DNA of 64,000 nucleotides from Herbaspirillum sp. WKF16 (GCF_028993615.1 NZ_CP118632.1:2666001-2730000), one strand, 5' to 3'; shown: positions 27,155 through 36,858, counted from the first letter of the stretch. The notes: generated by a model from the letters alone, not told the origin. Made by a program: numbers and translations.

Positions 27155-28171
27155 TCAGCTGCCCTTGCGGTCCTTGAAGGCCGGCACGAACATCTCGTTC
27201 CACGTCGCCGGCTTGGTCTTGATGGTGCCGGCTTTGCTCATGAACAGCACGTATTGCATGATGTCCACCGGCGTGGTCGAGAACTGGGTGCCGGGATCGG
27301 CCAGCATCTGCTCCACTTCCTCCTGCGGCAGCTTGAGCTTGGAGACGCGCAGGAAGGTTTCGGCCGCGCCCTTGCGGTTCTTGGCGATGTAGGCGTTGGC
27401 CTCCTCCTGCGCGGCCATGAAGGCCTGGGTCAGCTTGGGGTTCTTGTCGGTGAAGGACTTCAGCGCGAACACCACGTCGATGGTGATGTTGCCCAGCACG
27501 TCCGACGAATTGAGCACGCGGGTGATGCGCGGATCCTTGGCCTCCTGGTAGGAGAACGGCGGCGAGGTGAAGTGGGCGGTGATCTCGGTCTTGCCCGAGA
27601 GCAGCGAGCCCATGGCCTCGGGGTGCGACAGGCTCACCGTCAGCGGATCGAGCTTGGCGTAGTTCTCGATGCCGAAGGTCTTGGCCACGGCCATCTGCAG
27701 CAGCACCGCCGACAGCGAGGTCTTGATGCCGGGGATGGCGATCTTGTCCTTGGGCGTAAAGTCCTTGAGCGACTTGACGTTGGGATTATTGGTGTTCAAC
27801 CACAGCGGCGAGGTCGACAGCGCGCCCAGGCCCACCACCTCCGAGCGCGGGATGCCATGCGCCTTGGACCACAGCGTCACGAAGCCCGGCGCGCCGGTGC
27901 CGGCCACGTCCAGGTTACCGGCCAGCATGGCGTCGTTGATCACGTTGCCGCCGTCCAGCAGCACCCAGTTGGTCTTGACCTCGCCCAGGCCGAGCGCCTT
28001 GGCGTGCTTCTCGACCAGGCCCTGGTCGCGGATCACCATCAGCGGCAGGTACAGCAGGCCGTAGCCGTGCGAGATGCGCACCGCCTGGGCCTCGGCGCGC
28101 ACGGCGCCGGATGCGGTGGACAACGCCAGTGCGGCGGCGATCATCATGCTGGAAAAAGCGCGGCGTTTCAT
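27155..28171 (-). CDS. ABC transporter periplasmic substrate-binding protein (NitT/TauT family)
   Basis: A 338-residue periplasmic binding protein with a clear Sec signal (MKRRAFSSMMIAAALALS ... RAEA). The fold matches SsuA/TauA/NrtA-type proteins: RISHGYGLLYLPLMVIRDQG near the mature N-terminus, VINDAMLAGNLDVAGTG, and EITAHFTSPPFSYQEAKDP. Ligands of the family include sulfonates, nitrate, pyrimidine precursors and aromatic acids; the specific ligand cannot be read here. AAGGAG lies before the ATG. Last gene of an ATPase-permease-binding-protein operon. Confidence 0.9.
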   Translation of the reverse strand: MKRRAFSSMMIAAALALSTASGAVRAEAQAVRISHGYGLLYLPLMVIRDQGLVEKHAKALGLGEVKTNWVLLDGGNVINDAMLAGNLDVAGTGAPGFVTLWSKAHGIPRSEVVGLGALSTSPLWLNTNNPNVKSLKDFTPKDKIAIPGIKTSLSAVLLQMAVAKTFGIENYAKLDPLTVSLSHPEAMGSLLSGKTEITAHFTSPPFSYQEAKDPRITRVLNSSDVLGNITIDVVFALKSFTDKNPKLTQAFMAAQEEANAYIAKNRKGAAETFLRVSKLKLPQEEVEQMLADPGTQFSTTPVDIMQYVLFMSKAGTIKTKPATWNEMFVPAFKDRKGS

Positions 28172-28214
28172 TCTTGTCTCCTTTTTGGATCGTCAGTGTA
28201 GGTGTTATCGGTGT

Positions 28215-29084
28215 TCAGTGCTGCATGCCCCAGCGGCGGATGGTGCGCTTCTCCACTTGGGCGAAGACCAGGTTCTCGACCACCAGGCCGATGATGATCA
28301 CGAAGAACAGGCCAGAGAACACGTTGGCGGTTTCCAGCTGGTTGCGGTTTTCGAAGATGTACCAGCCCAGGCCGCCGGAGCCGGACGACACGCCGAACAC
28401 CAGCTCGGCGGCGATCAGCGTGCGCCAGGCGAAGGCCCAGCCCACCTTCAGGCCGGTCAGGATGCTGGGGAAGGCGGCCGGGATCAGGATCGCCTTGACC
28501 AGCGAGAAGCGGCGCAGGCCGTAGTTCTGCCCCACCATGCGCAGCGTGTTGGACACCGCGCGGAAACCTCCGTGGGTATTCAGGGCCACCGCCCACAGCA
28601 CCGAGTGCACCAGCACGAAGATGATGCTGCCTGTGCCCAGGCCGAACCAGATCAGCGCCAGCGGCAGCAAGGCGATGGCCGGCAAGGGGTTGAACATCGA
28701 GGTCAGGGTTTCCAGCAGGTCATTGCCGATGCGCGAGCTGATGGCCAGTGTCGTCAGCAGGCCCGCCAGCAGGATGCCCAGGCCGTAGCCCACCAGCAGT
28801 GTCTGCATCGACACCGCGGCGCGCTCGATCAGCACGCCGCTGGCGATGCCGGAGAGGAAGGCGTGCACCGTCTCGCTGAAACTGGGAAACAGCAGCGCGT
28901 TGTCCAGCCAGCGGCCGTAGATCTCCCAGATCGCCGCCAGCGCCAGCAGGATCACGGTCTTGCGCAGCCAGCCCATGCGGTAGAGCGACTCGAAGGCCGA
29001 CAGCGGGCGCTGGACTTCGGCGGTGGCGTTGAGATTGGGTTCGACCACGATTTCCGGGCGGACGAAGGGCAGGTTCTTGTTCAT
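28215..29084 (-). CDS. ABC transporter permease (NitT/TauT family)
   Basis: A 289-residue inner-membrane permease with about six helices: VILLALAAIWEIYGRWL, LLVGYGLGILLAGLLTTLAI, IALLPLALIWFGLGTGSIIF. The BPD-type ATPase-contact loop runs around PAAFPSILTGLKVGWAFAWR, with the EAA-like Gly. AAGGAG ahead of the ATG. It lies 22 bp after the ATPase gene and 43 bp before the binding-protein gene. Confidence 0.92.
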   Translation of the reverse strand: MNKNLPFVRPEIVVEPNLNATAEVQRPLSAFESLYRMGWLRKTVILLALAAIWEIYGRWLDNALLFPSFSETVHAFLSGIASGVLIERAAVSMQTLLVGYGLGILLAGLLTTLAISSRIGNDLLETLTSMFNPLPAIALLPLALIWFGLGTGSIIFVLVHSVLWAVALNTHGGFRAVSNTLRMVGQNYGLRRFSLVKAILIPAAFPSILTGLKVGWAFAWRTLIAAELVFGVSSGSGGLGWYIFENRNQLETANVFSGLFFVIIIGLVVENLVFAQVEKRTIRRWGMQH

Positions 29085-29106
29085 GTTCTGTCTCCTTGCT
29101 CGCGGA

Positions 29107-29901
29107 TCAGTGATGCGCGAACAGCATGTCGTTGATGCGGGTTTCCAGTTCGGCCTGGGCCGCGGTGCCCATCTGCTCCGGCGCGATGCTGTTGAGTTCG
29201 GCGCGCACCTGGCCCGGGTGCGGGGTCAGCAGCAGGATGCGGGTGCCGATGCGGATCGCCTCTTCGATCGAGTGCGTCACGAACAGCACGGTGAACTGGG
29301 TGTCGTCCCACAGGCGCAGCAGCTCGTCCTGCATCTTGCGGCGCGTGAGCGCGTCCAGCGCGGCGAAGGGTTCGTCCATCAGCAGCACGTCCGGCTCCAT
29401 GGCCATGCCGCGCGCGATCGAGACGCGCTGCTTCATGCCGCCCGAAAGCATGTGGGGATAGCTGTCGATGAACTTGGCCAGGCCCACTTTCTCGATGTAG
29501 TACTCGGCGCGTTCGGCGGCGGCCACGCCTTGCAGGCGACCGCTGGCGCTGAGCGCGAACTCGACGTTCTGGCGCACCGTCTTCCACGGCAGCAGCTGGT
29601 CGAACTCCTGGAACACCATCATGCGGTCCGGCCCCGGCTCGCGCACCTCGCGGCCCTTGAGGCGGATCGCGCCCGAGGTCGGCTGCAGGTAGCCGCCGAT
29701 GGCCTTCAACAGCGTGGACTTGCCGCAACCCGAGGGGCCGAGCAAGATGTAGCGGTCGGAAGGATGGACGTTGAAGCTGACCTGCTGGGTGGCGGTCACC
29801 AGCGAATCGCTGGTCTTGTATTGCAGGGTGACGTTGTCGATCTCCAGCAGCGGGCGCGAAGGATCGACGGCGGATGCGGCGTCATGGGCATTGTCGCTCA
29901 T
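29107..29901 (-). CDS. ABC transporter ATP-binding protein (NitT/TauT family)
   Basis: A 264-residue ATPase that drives the importer encoded with it. Walker A GPSGCGKSTLLK, Q-loop FQEFDQLLPWKTV, signature LSGGMKQRVSIARG, Walker B DVLLMDEPFAALD and the switch His in LFVTHSIEEAIRIG are all intact. The ATG at 29901 is chosen over an upstream TTG because GGAG is ideally spaced. First gene of the operon; its upstream region is shared with the divergent response-regulator gene. Confidence 0.95.
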   Translation of the reverse strand: MSDNAHDAASAVDPSRPLLEIDNVTLQYKTSDSLVTATQQVSFNVHPSDRYILLGPSGCGKSTLLKAIGGYLQPTSGAIRLKGREVREPGPDRMMVFQEFDQLLPWKTVRQNVEFALSASGRLQGVAAAERAEYYIEKVGLAKFIDSYPHMLSGGMKQRVSIARGMAMEPDVLLMDEPFAALDALTRRKMQDELLRLWDDTQFTVLFVTHSIEEAIRIGTRILLLTPHPGQVRAELNSIAPEQMGTAAQAELETRINDMLFAHH

Positions 29902-30082
29902 GCAAGTCTCCAATCTGGTTTTAGTAGTTGGATCGCATGCTAGGGCGCGAAGCTGTAACGAATCTGACTAAATCCTGACGCGTGGCTTTTTTTCGCGCCC
30001 CGGCGACGCCGGCGGGCATACAATTGCGCCTGCCCAAGCAGCGCCACAGCTGCAGCATCAGCATAAGACTGGAGATAACACC

Positions 30083-30772
30083 ATGCGCATCCTGCTGGTC
30101 GAAGACACCCCCGACGTGGCCGAAGCCATCGTCTCCCACCTCGCCCGCATCGGCCACACCGTGGAATGGGAAAGCAACGGCGCCGCCGCCGGCCGCCGCA
30201 TGGCCGACGCCTACGACCTGGTGATCCTGGACGTGATGCTGCCGCAGCAGGACGGCTTCTCGCTGCTGGAGCAGCTGCGCGGGCGCGGCCAGCACACGCC
30301 GGTGCTGATGCTGACCGCCTGCGCCGAGATCGAGGAGCGGGTGCGCGCGCTGGACCTGGGCGCCGACGACTACCTGATCAAGCCCTTCGACTTCCGCGAG
30401 CTGGACGCCCGCATCCGCGTCCTGCTGCGGCGCAGCGGCGGCGAATCGACCAACCTGATCCACTGCGCCAACGTCAGCATCGACCGCAAGAGCCGCAGCG
30501 CCACGCTGGACGGCGCACCCATCGAGCTGACCCGGCGCGAGGTGACGCTGCTGGAGATCATCGCCGCCCGCCCGGGACGCATCTTCAACAAGGAAGAACT
30601 GATGGATCGCCTCTTCACCGTGGACGACACACCCAACGCCAACACCGTCGAACAATACGTGGCGCGCCTGCGCAAGAAGCTGGTCGGCGCCGCCTTCGAG
30701 ATCCGCACGCTGCGCGGCCTGGGCTACCAGCTGGTGCTGCACGCGCCGGCCGACGCCGGGGCCCTCCACTGA
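30083..30772 (+). CDS. OmpR-family response regulator (TctD/QseB-like)
   Basis: A 229-residue DNA-binding response regulator. The receiver has the acidic pocket VEDTPD, phospho-acceptor Asp50 (LVILDVMLPQQDG) and Lys in LIKPFDFRELDAR. The C-terminal winged helix has LTRREVTLLEIIAARPGRIF and TVEQYVARLRKKL. GGAG precedes the ATG. Its stop overlaps the kinase ATG (TGATG), so they are translationally coupled. The tricarboxylate-type resemblance and the neighbouring dctA-like gene suggest control of organic-acid uptake. Confidence 0.93.
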   Translation: MRILLVEDTPDVAEAIVSHLARIGHTVEWESNGAAAGRRMADAYDLVILDVMLPQQDGFSLLEQLRGRGQHTPVLMLTACAEIEERVRALDLGADDYLIKPFDFRELDARIRVLLRRSGGESTNLIHCANVSIDRKSRSATLDGAPIELTRREVTLLEIIAARPGRIFNKEELMDRLFTVDDTPNANTVEQYVARLRKKLVGAAFEIRTLRGLGYQLVLHAPADAGALH

Positions 30773-32175
30773 TGCAGCGTTCGCAGCACGTCGTCGCCGG
30801 GCGCTCGCTGTATGTCCGGCTGGTCACGCGCATGGGGGCGGTGCTGGCGGTGAGCGCCGCGGTGCTGCTGATCGCCATCTGGATCTCCACCCAGCTGGCC
30901 GCCAATGACGCCTACGACCGCATCCTCTCCGGCAGCGCGCTGCAGATCGCCGAGAACACCTGGTACGAGAACGGCGCCGTCAACGTCGACGTGCCGCTGG
31001 CCGCGCTGTCGATGCTGGGCACGGGCGACCACGCGATCTACGCGGTGTTCGACCCGCAAGGCCGGGTGATCGCCGGCGACGGCGAGTTCCGCCCCGAGAT
31101 TCCCTGGGACGAACTGGAGCAAGGCCCGCTGCTGCGCGACGGCGAGTACCTCGGCACGCCGGTGCGCATGGCCGTCATCGGCCGCCGCATGCCGGTGGCC
31201 GGGCCCCACCCGTGGGCGGTGATCGTGCTGGCGCAGACCAACAACGCCCGCACCTCCTTCGCCCAGAGCCTGGGCACCAAGGCGCTGCTGCTGATCGTGG
31301 CCATGAGCGCACTGACGCTGGTGGCGGCCATGTTCACGCTGTACCAGGCGCTGGCGCCCCTCAAACGCATCGAGGCGGCGATCCGCGAGCGCGACCTGAA
31401 CGACCTCTCGCCGCTGACGCTGACGGTGCCGGCCGAGACCCACGCGCTGGTGTCGGCCATCAACGCCTTCATGCAGCGCCTGGCGGTGCACCGCGCCACC
31501 ATGCGCCGCGTGATCGGCGACGCCGCGCACCAGTTGCGCACCCCGGTCACGGCGCTCTTGTCGCAGATGGAATTGCTGGAGTCGCAGACCGACGACGACA
31601 GGCGCCGCCGCCACCTGGACCAGCTGCGCGAGCGCACGCGCAGCCTGGGCGCGCTGGTGAACCAGCTGATCAACCACGCGATGGTCCAGCACCGCAACGA
31701 CATCAGCCTGCGCGGGCGCATCGACCTGGGCGAGCTGGTGCGCCGGCAGATGACCGAGGTGCTCTCCAACCGCGCGCGCACGCCCGACGACCTGGCGCTG
31801 GACACGCCGCAGGCGCCCTGCCTGATCCGCGGCGACGCCATCAGCCTGGCCGAGGCGATCAAGAACATCCTCGACAACGCCCTGCAATACGGCGCGCCCG
31901 GCCTGCTGCACGTGCGCCTGGAGACGCGCCCTGAGCGCTGCGAACTGCGCTTCGTCGACGACGGCCCCGGCATCGCGGCGGCCGACTGGGAACGCCTGCG
32001 CAAGCCCTTCGCGCCGCGCGGCGAAGGACGCATGGGCGCCAGCCTGGGCCTGTCCATCGTGGAGGAAGTCATGCGCGCGCACGACGGCGAGATGCGCTTC
32101 GAACATCTGCCCGAGGGGCATTTTGCGGTGGTGCTGGAGTTTCCTGCCTGGCAGGAGTCTCTGGCGTTCCCCTAG
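30772..32175 (+). CDS. Sensor histidine kinase (TctE-like)
   Basis: A 467-residue two-pass membrane kinase. TM1 is at about residues 22-44, a periplasmic sensor of about 130 residues follows (DAYDRILSGSALQIAENTW, as in TctE_N domains), and TM2 is at about 173-195. The H-box is GDAAHQLRTPVTALLSQME, the N-box EAIKNILDNALQYG, the G-boxes VDDGPGI and MGASLGLSIVEEVM. Partner of the overlapping response regulator. Its stop overlaps that of the convergent symporter gene by four bases. Confidence 0.93.
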   Translation: MQRSQHVVAGRSLYVRLVTRMGAVLAVSAAVLLIAIWISTQLAANDAYDRILSGSALQIAENTWYENGAVNVDVPLAALSMLGTGDHAIYAVFDPQGRVIAGDGEFRPEIPWDELEQGPLLRDGEYLGTPVRMAVIGRRMPVAGPHPWAVIVLAQTNNARTSFAQSLGTKALLLIVAMSALTLVAAMFTLYQALAPLKRIEAAIRERDLNDLSPLTLTVPAETHALVSAINAFMQRLAVHRATMRRVIGDAAHQLRTPVTALLSQMELLESQTDDDRRRRHLDQLRERTRSLGALVNQLINHAMVQHRNDISLRGRIDLGELVRRQMTEVLSNRARTPDDLALDTPQAPCLIRGDAISLAEAIKNILDNALQYGAPGLLHVRLETRPERCELRFVDDGPGIAAADWERLRKPFAPRGEGRMGASLGLSIVEEVMRAHDGEMRFEHLPEGHFAVVLEFPAWQESLAFP

Positions 32176-33452
32176 TCCGGGATCAGGCCCAGCTCCCGCC
32201 GCATCGCCGCACGGTCGAACTCCTTCTCCCATACCGCGATCACCACGCACGCCAGGCAATTGCCGATGACGTTGGTGAGCGAGCGGCATTTCATCAGCCG
32301 CTCCACGCCCAGCAGCAGCACGATGCCGCCCACGGGCACCAGTTGCAAGGCGGTCAGCGTGGCGGCCAGGGCGATGAAGCCGGAACCGGTGACGCTGGTG
32401 GCGCCCTTGGAGGTGAGCATGGCGATGGCCAGCAGCGTGGCCAGTTGCCACGGCCCGAGGTGCACGCCGGACGCCTGCGCCAGGAACAGCGTGGCCATGG
32501 CGAGGTAGAGGTTGGTGCCGGAGAGGTTGAAACTGTAGCCCGCCGGCAGCACCAGGCGCACCACGCTGCGCGAGCAGCCCAGCCGTTCCATCTTGTTGAT
32601 CAGGCCGGGCAGCGCCGCCACCGAGGAGGCGGTGAAGATCACCAGCAGCAGCTCGTCGCGCACATAGGCGATCAGGCGGAACAGGTTCACGCCCAGGCCG
32701 CGCGCGATCAGGGCCATCACCGCGATCACGAAGAACAGGCTGGCCAGGTAGATCGCGCCGACGAAGCGCAGCAGCGGCAGCATCGACCCCATGCCGTAGC
32801 GGCCGATGGTGAAGGCCATCGCGCCGAAGGCGGCCAGCGGCGCCAGCCTGAGGATGATGTTGATCATCCCGAACAGCACGCCCAGCACCGCCTCAAGAAA
32901 ATCGCGCAGCCGGCCGAAGCGTTCGTCGCGGGCCGACAGCTTGCCCAGCGCGACGCCGAAGAACACCGCCACCAGCAGGATCTGCAGGCTGTTGTTGTGG
33001 ACGAAGGCGCCGATGAAGCTGTCCGGGATCAGCCCCAGCGCAAACTGGTCGATGCGGAAATCCTCGGCGCGGCGGATGTAGCCCGCCGCCAGTTCGCCGC
33101 CGGCCGCCTGCGCGGCGTCGGTCGAGAGATCGAGATGGAAGCCGCCGCCCGGTTGCAGCAAGACGCCGGCGGCAATGCCCACCACCAGCGAGAGCAAGGC
33201 CATGGCCTCGAAGTAGAGCACGGCCTTGCCGCCGAGCCTGGCGGCGCGGGCCCGGCCCTGCATGCCGGCGATGCCCGACACCACCAGCATGAACATGATC
33301 ACGCCGATCAGCATGCCGATCAGCTTGACGAAGCCGTCCGACAACGGCTTCAACTGCACCGCCACATCCGGCAGCCATTGGCCCAGCGCAATGCCGGCCG
33401 CGATCGCCGCCGCCATCTGCACCAGTCCGTTGCTGAAGATCCTCCCTGCCAT
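32172..33452 (-). CDS. dctA: Dicarboxylate/cation symporter (DctA-like, DAACS family)
   Basis: A 426-residue inner-membrane carrier of the glutamate/C4-dicarboxylate family, likely for H+-coupled succinate, fumarate or malate uptake. Family blocks: KPLSDGFVKLIGMLIGVIMF near the start, PAGYSFNLSGTNLYLAMATL (the DctA equivalent has NLDGT) and SKGATSVTGSGFIALAATL in the substrate-site hairpin. The Asp-to-Ser change in the NLDGT position leaves substrate choice open. ATG at 33452 gives a normal length; an extension to 33536 is Arg-rich and unlikely. Convergent with the TctD/TctE-like pair. Confidence 0.88.
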   Translation of the reverse strand: MAGRIFSNGLVQMAAAIAAGIALGQWLPDVAVQLKPLSDGFVKLIGMLIGVIMFMLVVSGIAGMQGRARAARLGGKAVLYFEAMALLSLVVGIAAGVLLQPGGGFHLDLSTDAAQAAGGELAAGYIRRAEDFRIDQFALGLIPDSFIGAFVHNNSLQILLVAVFFGVALGKLSARDERFGRLRDFLEAVLGVLFGMINIILRLAPLAAFGAMAFTIGRYGMGSMLPLLRFVGAIYLASLFFVIAVMALIARGLGVNLFRLIAYVRDELLLVIFTASSVAALPGLINKMERLGCSRSVVRLVLPAGYSFNLSGTNLYLAMATLFLAQASGVHLGPWQLATLLAIAMLTSKGATSVTGSGFIALAATLTALQLVPVGGIVLLLGVERLMKCRSLTNVIGNCLACVVIAVWEKEFDRAAMRRELGLIPD

Positions 33453-33687
33453 CTTGCAGGCGCCGGGGCGGCGCCGTCTCCCTCTCTTGTCGTTATGGCG
33501 CGGCCTCGAAGCCGGCCTTGTTTTGCCCTGCCGCAAGTCTACCGGCGAAGCCGCCCGCGTACTCTAAGGGATATCCGTCATTGCCGCAGGCGCTGCCCAT
33601 GGCGGCGGCGGTTCGGCATCTGTAAAATGTATCGACAATTCAAATCGCCAACAAACAAAATATAGAGACAGGGACGAACAGAACGCC

Positions 33688-34632
33688 ATGGAACTGCGTC
33701 ATCTCCGCTATTTCCTGGTGGTCGCCGAGGAGCAGCACTTCACGCGCGCCGCCGAACGCCTGGGCATGCAGCAGCCCCCGTTGTCGCAGCAGATCCGCTT
33801 GCTGGAACAGGAGCTGGGCTTCGAGCTGTTCCGCCGCCATCCCAAGGGCGCCGACCTGACCGCCGGCGGCAAGGTGTTCCTGGAGGAGGCCAAGGCCATC
33901 CTGCGCAGCGTCGAGCTGGCCTCGCAGAAGGCCGCGCGCGCGGCGCAAGGCTTCGCCGGCACCATCTCGATCGGCTTCACCAGCTCGGCCGCCGCCCACC
34001 CGCTGATCCCCGGCATCATCCGCGCCTACCGCCAGGCCTATCCGGGCGTGCACATGGCGCTGACCGAGGCCAACGCCGCCGAACTGACCGAGGATGTCAT
34101 GCACGGCAAGGTCGACATGGGTTTCCTGCGCCAGCCGGTGGCGCAGCCGCAGGGCATCGCCTTTCACGCGCTGGTGGAAGAGGAAATGTTGCTGATCCTG
34201 CCCGCCGGCCATCCCCTGCTGGCCGATGCGCGCAAGCGCGGCCGGCGCGCCGGGGACGATGCGATGCCCGAGGTCTCGCTCAAGGCGCTGGCGGGCGAGG
34301 AGTTCATCCTGGTGCGCCGCCATGGCGCGCCGGGCATGTATTCCAACCTGATCGCGGCGTGCGAGAACGCCGGCTTCACGCCGAAGATCGCGCTGGAGAT
34401 CGACCGCATGCTGACCAACATCAGCCTGGTGGCCGCGGGCGTGGGGATATCGGTGGTGCCGGCCTCGATGAAGAGTTTCCACCGCGAGAGCGTGGTGTAT
34501 TGCCGGGTGAAGGACGCCAGGCCGGCGTTGCTGGCGCCGATCAACCTGGTCTGCCGCGGCGAGCCCGCCGGGCCGACGCAGCAGAACTTCCTGAAGCTGG
34601 CGCGGGAATTCCCCGGGCGCGCCGGCGGCTGA
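33688..34632 (+). CDS. LysR-family transcriptional regulator (BenM/CatM-like subgroup)
   Basis: A 314-residue regulator. The N-terminal HTH is MELRHLRYFLVVAEEQHFTR then AAERLGMQQPPLSQQIRLLE. The effector domain has ISIGFTSSAAAHPLIPGIIR and the late DRMLTNISLVAAGVGISVVP. It is divergent from the dctA-like gene with a 235-bp gap, so it could regulate that gene or only itself; the sequence does not decide. Confidence 0.92.
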   Translation: MELRHLRYFLVVAEEQHFTRAAERLGMQQPPLSQQIRLLEQELGFELFRRHPKGADLTAGGKVFLEEAKAILRSVELASQKAARAAQGFAGTISIGFTSSAAAHPLIPGIIRAYRQAYPGVHMALTEANAAELTEDVMHGKVDMGFLRQPVAQPQGIAFHALVEEEMLLILPAGHPLLADARKRGRRAGDDAMPEVSLKALAGEEFILVRRHGAPGMYSNLIAACENAGFTPKIALEIDRMLTNISLVAAGVGISVVPASMKSFHRESVVYCRVKDARPALLAPINLVCRGEPAGPTQQNFLKLAREFPGRAGG

Positions 34633-34664
34633 AGCGCCGCGCCGGGGCGGCGCTCACCTTTCCA

Positions 34665-35114
34665 TCACTTCCATTCGAGGATGGCGCTCTTGCGATCCAG
34701 CCAATGCACCTTCACGCCGCCGGGCGCCACCTTGCGAGCGGCGCAGGCGCTGGCGGCCAGCGCGAACGGCGCATCGTAGTAGCGGCCCGATGCAGAGGAA
34801 CGCAGCGCGGTCTGCGGCGCGTTCTTGCTGATCCAGTCGGCCGAATTGGTGCGCAGGAAGATCATGCAGGCGCCGCCGTTGTCGGCCACCTGGCAGCTGC
34901 AGCTGTTGCCGGAAGTGTTGATCGGTTCGCCGGGCTGGGCGCCGCGGTTGAGCGCGTCAGGCACCGGTACCGGCACCGGAACCGGGATGCGGTTGTTATG
35001 CGTGCCGTAGCTGCCGCCCAGGTCGCGCGTGGTGACCTGGGCGCCGGCCTGCGCCGCGATAACGCAAGCCAGGGCTGCGAGCGCGTGGCGTAACAGGGTG
35101 CGCGGAACGGTCAT
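34665..35114 (-). CDS. Small exported protein with a PV repeat
   Basis: A 149-residue unknown with a Sec signal (LLRHALAALACVIAAQAGAQ). A Pro-Val run (IPVPVPVPVPD), coded by a short repetitive DNA tract near 34962-34987, is followed by a Cys-bearing domain (GNSCSCQVADNGGACMIFL, later SACAAR). The paired Cys suggest disulfides in the periplasm. GAGGAG supports the ATG at 35114. I do not recognise a named family. Confidence 0.75.
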   Translation of the reverse strand: MTVPRTLLRHALAALACVIAAQAGAQVTTRDLGGSYGTHNNRIPVPVPVPVPDALNRGAQPGEPINTSGNSCSCQVADNGGACMIFLRTNSADWISKNAPQTALRSSASGRYYDAPFALAASACAARKVAPGGVKVHWLDRKSAILEWK

Positions 35115-35159
35115 GGCCAATCTCCTCTTCTTGTCTCTCGTCTCTCGGGCTGAATCGGC

Positions 35160-36338
35160 TCAGGCGCGCGCCTTGAGCCGCCACAGCGTGGTGGTTTCCT
35201 TGCTGCGCGCGGCATGCAGCGGATCGTCGCGGTCGGCGGCCTTGCCGTGGCGCGGCTTGATGTCGTGCCGGCCGGCCACTTCCAGGCCGGCGCCGGCGAT
35301 CGCACCGGCCAGCATGCCGCGCGGACGCAAACCCAGGTGCTCGGCGAAATCGGACATGATCAGCCAGCCCTCGCCACCCGGCGCCAGGTGCTGCGCCAGG
35401 CCGTTCAGGAAGCCGAGCAACATGCGGCTGTCAGGGTCGTAGACCGCGTGTTCGATGGGCGAACTGGGGCGCGCCGGCAGCCATGGCGGATTGCACACGA
35501 TCACCGGCGCGCGGCCTTCGGGAAACAGGTCGGCCTGCTTCAGCTCGACCTGCTTGCGTACCGCCAGCGCAGTGAGGTTCTCAGCCGCGCAGGCCAGCGC
35601 GCGCGGGTCGGTGTCGGTCGCCACGATCTTGCGCACGCCGCGCCGCGCCAGCACCGCCGACAGCACGCCGCTGCCCACGCCGATGTCGAACGCCAGCTCG
35701 GTGGACGGCAGCGGCGCCTGCGCGACCAGGTCGACATACTCGCCGCGCACCGGGGAAAACACGCCGTAGTAGGGATGGATGGCGCCGTCCAGCGCGGCAA
35801 TCGCCACGCCCTTCTTGCGCCATTCGTGGGCGCCGATCAAACCCTGCAGCTCGCGCAGCGAGGCCGCGAAGGCTTCGCCGGCCAGCGCCTCGCCATAGGC
35901 CTCGCGGCACGCCGCCTGCACGTCCGGTGCGCGGCGCAGCGGTACGCTGAAGCCGGGCTCGAAGGGGATGAGCAGCATGCCGAGGATGCGCGCGCGCTGC
36001 GCCTGCATCTGGCGCTGGTGGTGGAAAGCATGGCCTGGCTGGGCGGCATCGGGAGATGCGGGCGCGCCCTTCTTCTTGGCCTCGGCGCGTTCGCGCGCGC
36101 GGTCGATGCGCCGGCCCAGCGCCTGCAGCAGCAGGCGCGCGTTCTGGAAGTCGCCGCGCCACAGCAGGCCGGTGCCTTCGCAGGCCAGCTTGTAGGCGGT
36201 GTCGGCGGGGATCTGGTCGTCCGCTTCCACCACGCGCTTGGGCGGCGGGTTGCCCGCCTCCGAGTGCCAGCGCAGCGTGTGCCGGACATCGCCCGATTGC
36301 CAGGCGAGCTGGGGAATGGAATCGTCGGTTTGAGTCAT
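35160..36338 (-). CDS. Class I SAM-dependent methyltransferase (NPPW type)
   Basis: A 392-residue methyltransferase. Residues about 1-200 are a family-specific N-terminal domain. Then come the SAM-binding FDIGVGSGVLSAVLARRG, the acidic end IVATDTDPRALACAAENL and the catalytic VIVCNPPWLPARPS typical of enzymes that methylate amide or amino nitrogens (PrmC, RlmF/G groups). Target unknown: protein or rRNA are both possible. ATG at 36338 chosen because upstream in-frame codons add an unrelated Arg-rich leader. Confidence 0.85.
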   Translation of the reverse strand: MTQTDDSIPQLAWQSGDVRHTLRWHSEAGNPPPKRVVEADDQIPADTAYKLACEGTGLLWRGDFQNARLLLQALGRRIDRARERAEAKKKGAPASPDAAQPGHAFHHQRQMQAQRARILGMLLIPFEPGFSVPLRRAPDVQAACREAYGEALAGEAFAASLRELQGLIGAHEWRKKGVAIAALDGAIHPYYGVFSPVRGEYVDLVAQAPLPSTELAFDIGVGSGVLSAVLARRGVRKIVATDTDPRALACAAENLTALAVRKQVELKQADLFPEGRAPVIVCNPPWLPARPSSPIEHAVYDPDSRMLLGFLNGLAQHLAPGGEGWLIMSDFAEHLGLRPRGMLAGAIAGAGLEVAGRHDIKPRHGKAADRDDPLHAARSKETTTLWRLKARA

Positions 36339-36552
36339 GTATCTGGATTGATCCTGTAGGCGGGCGGCACGAAAGCGCCGAAACAGCCGCCAGTGTAACA
36401 AAGCAACCCCTTGCCACCGCGCAGGAACTTCGCTTTGCGGATGGCGACAAACCGAAAGCATTTGATGCCGGGCAAGTTCCGGCGGCTTTTTCCGCCCGCC
36501 GGGCGCCAATGCGCCTATGATGAAGACCGGCCAACCCACCGAAGGAGATCAC

Positions 36553-36837
36553 ATGAACGAACAGCAAACGCCCCGCTTCGACCACCAGCGATTGCTGGAG
36601 ATGGTCGGCGAGTTCGAGCAGGAGCTGCAAAAGCTGCCCGCCGGCAGCGGCGAGGCGAGCCAACTGCGCGAGGACATCGCCCGCCTCAGGCAACACCTGT
36701 CGGCGCCGCAGCCCCATGCCGGCGCGGTGCAGGATTCCTGGCAATCGCTGCGGCGCGCGGCCGACAGCGTCGAAAACGCGGTCCTGAAGGACAGCCCCTA
36801 CATCGCCGAGATGGGCCGCATCATCGGCCTGCTCTGA
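36553..36837 (+). CDS. Small helical protein (94 aa), DUF4404-like
   Basis: A 94-residue, charged, helix-forming protein (RLLEMVGEFEQELQKLPAGS, SQLREDIARLRQHLSAPQ, IAEMGRIIGLL) with heptad-like leucines. The layout recalls the DUF4404 family, but I am not certain. AAGGAG lies before the ATG at 36553. It is followed at once by a strong bidirectional terminator. No function can be assigned. Confidence 0.7.
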   Translation: MNEQQTPRFDHQRLLEMVGEFEQELQKLPAGSGEASQLREDIARLRQHLSAPQPHAGAVQDSWQSLRRAADSVENAVLKDSPYIAEMGRIIGLL

Positions 36838-36858
36838 GCGGCGCCCGCCGCCCAAGCG

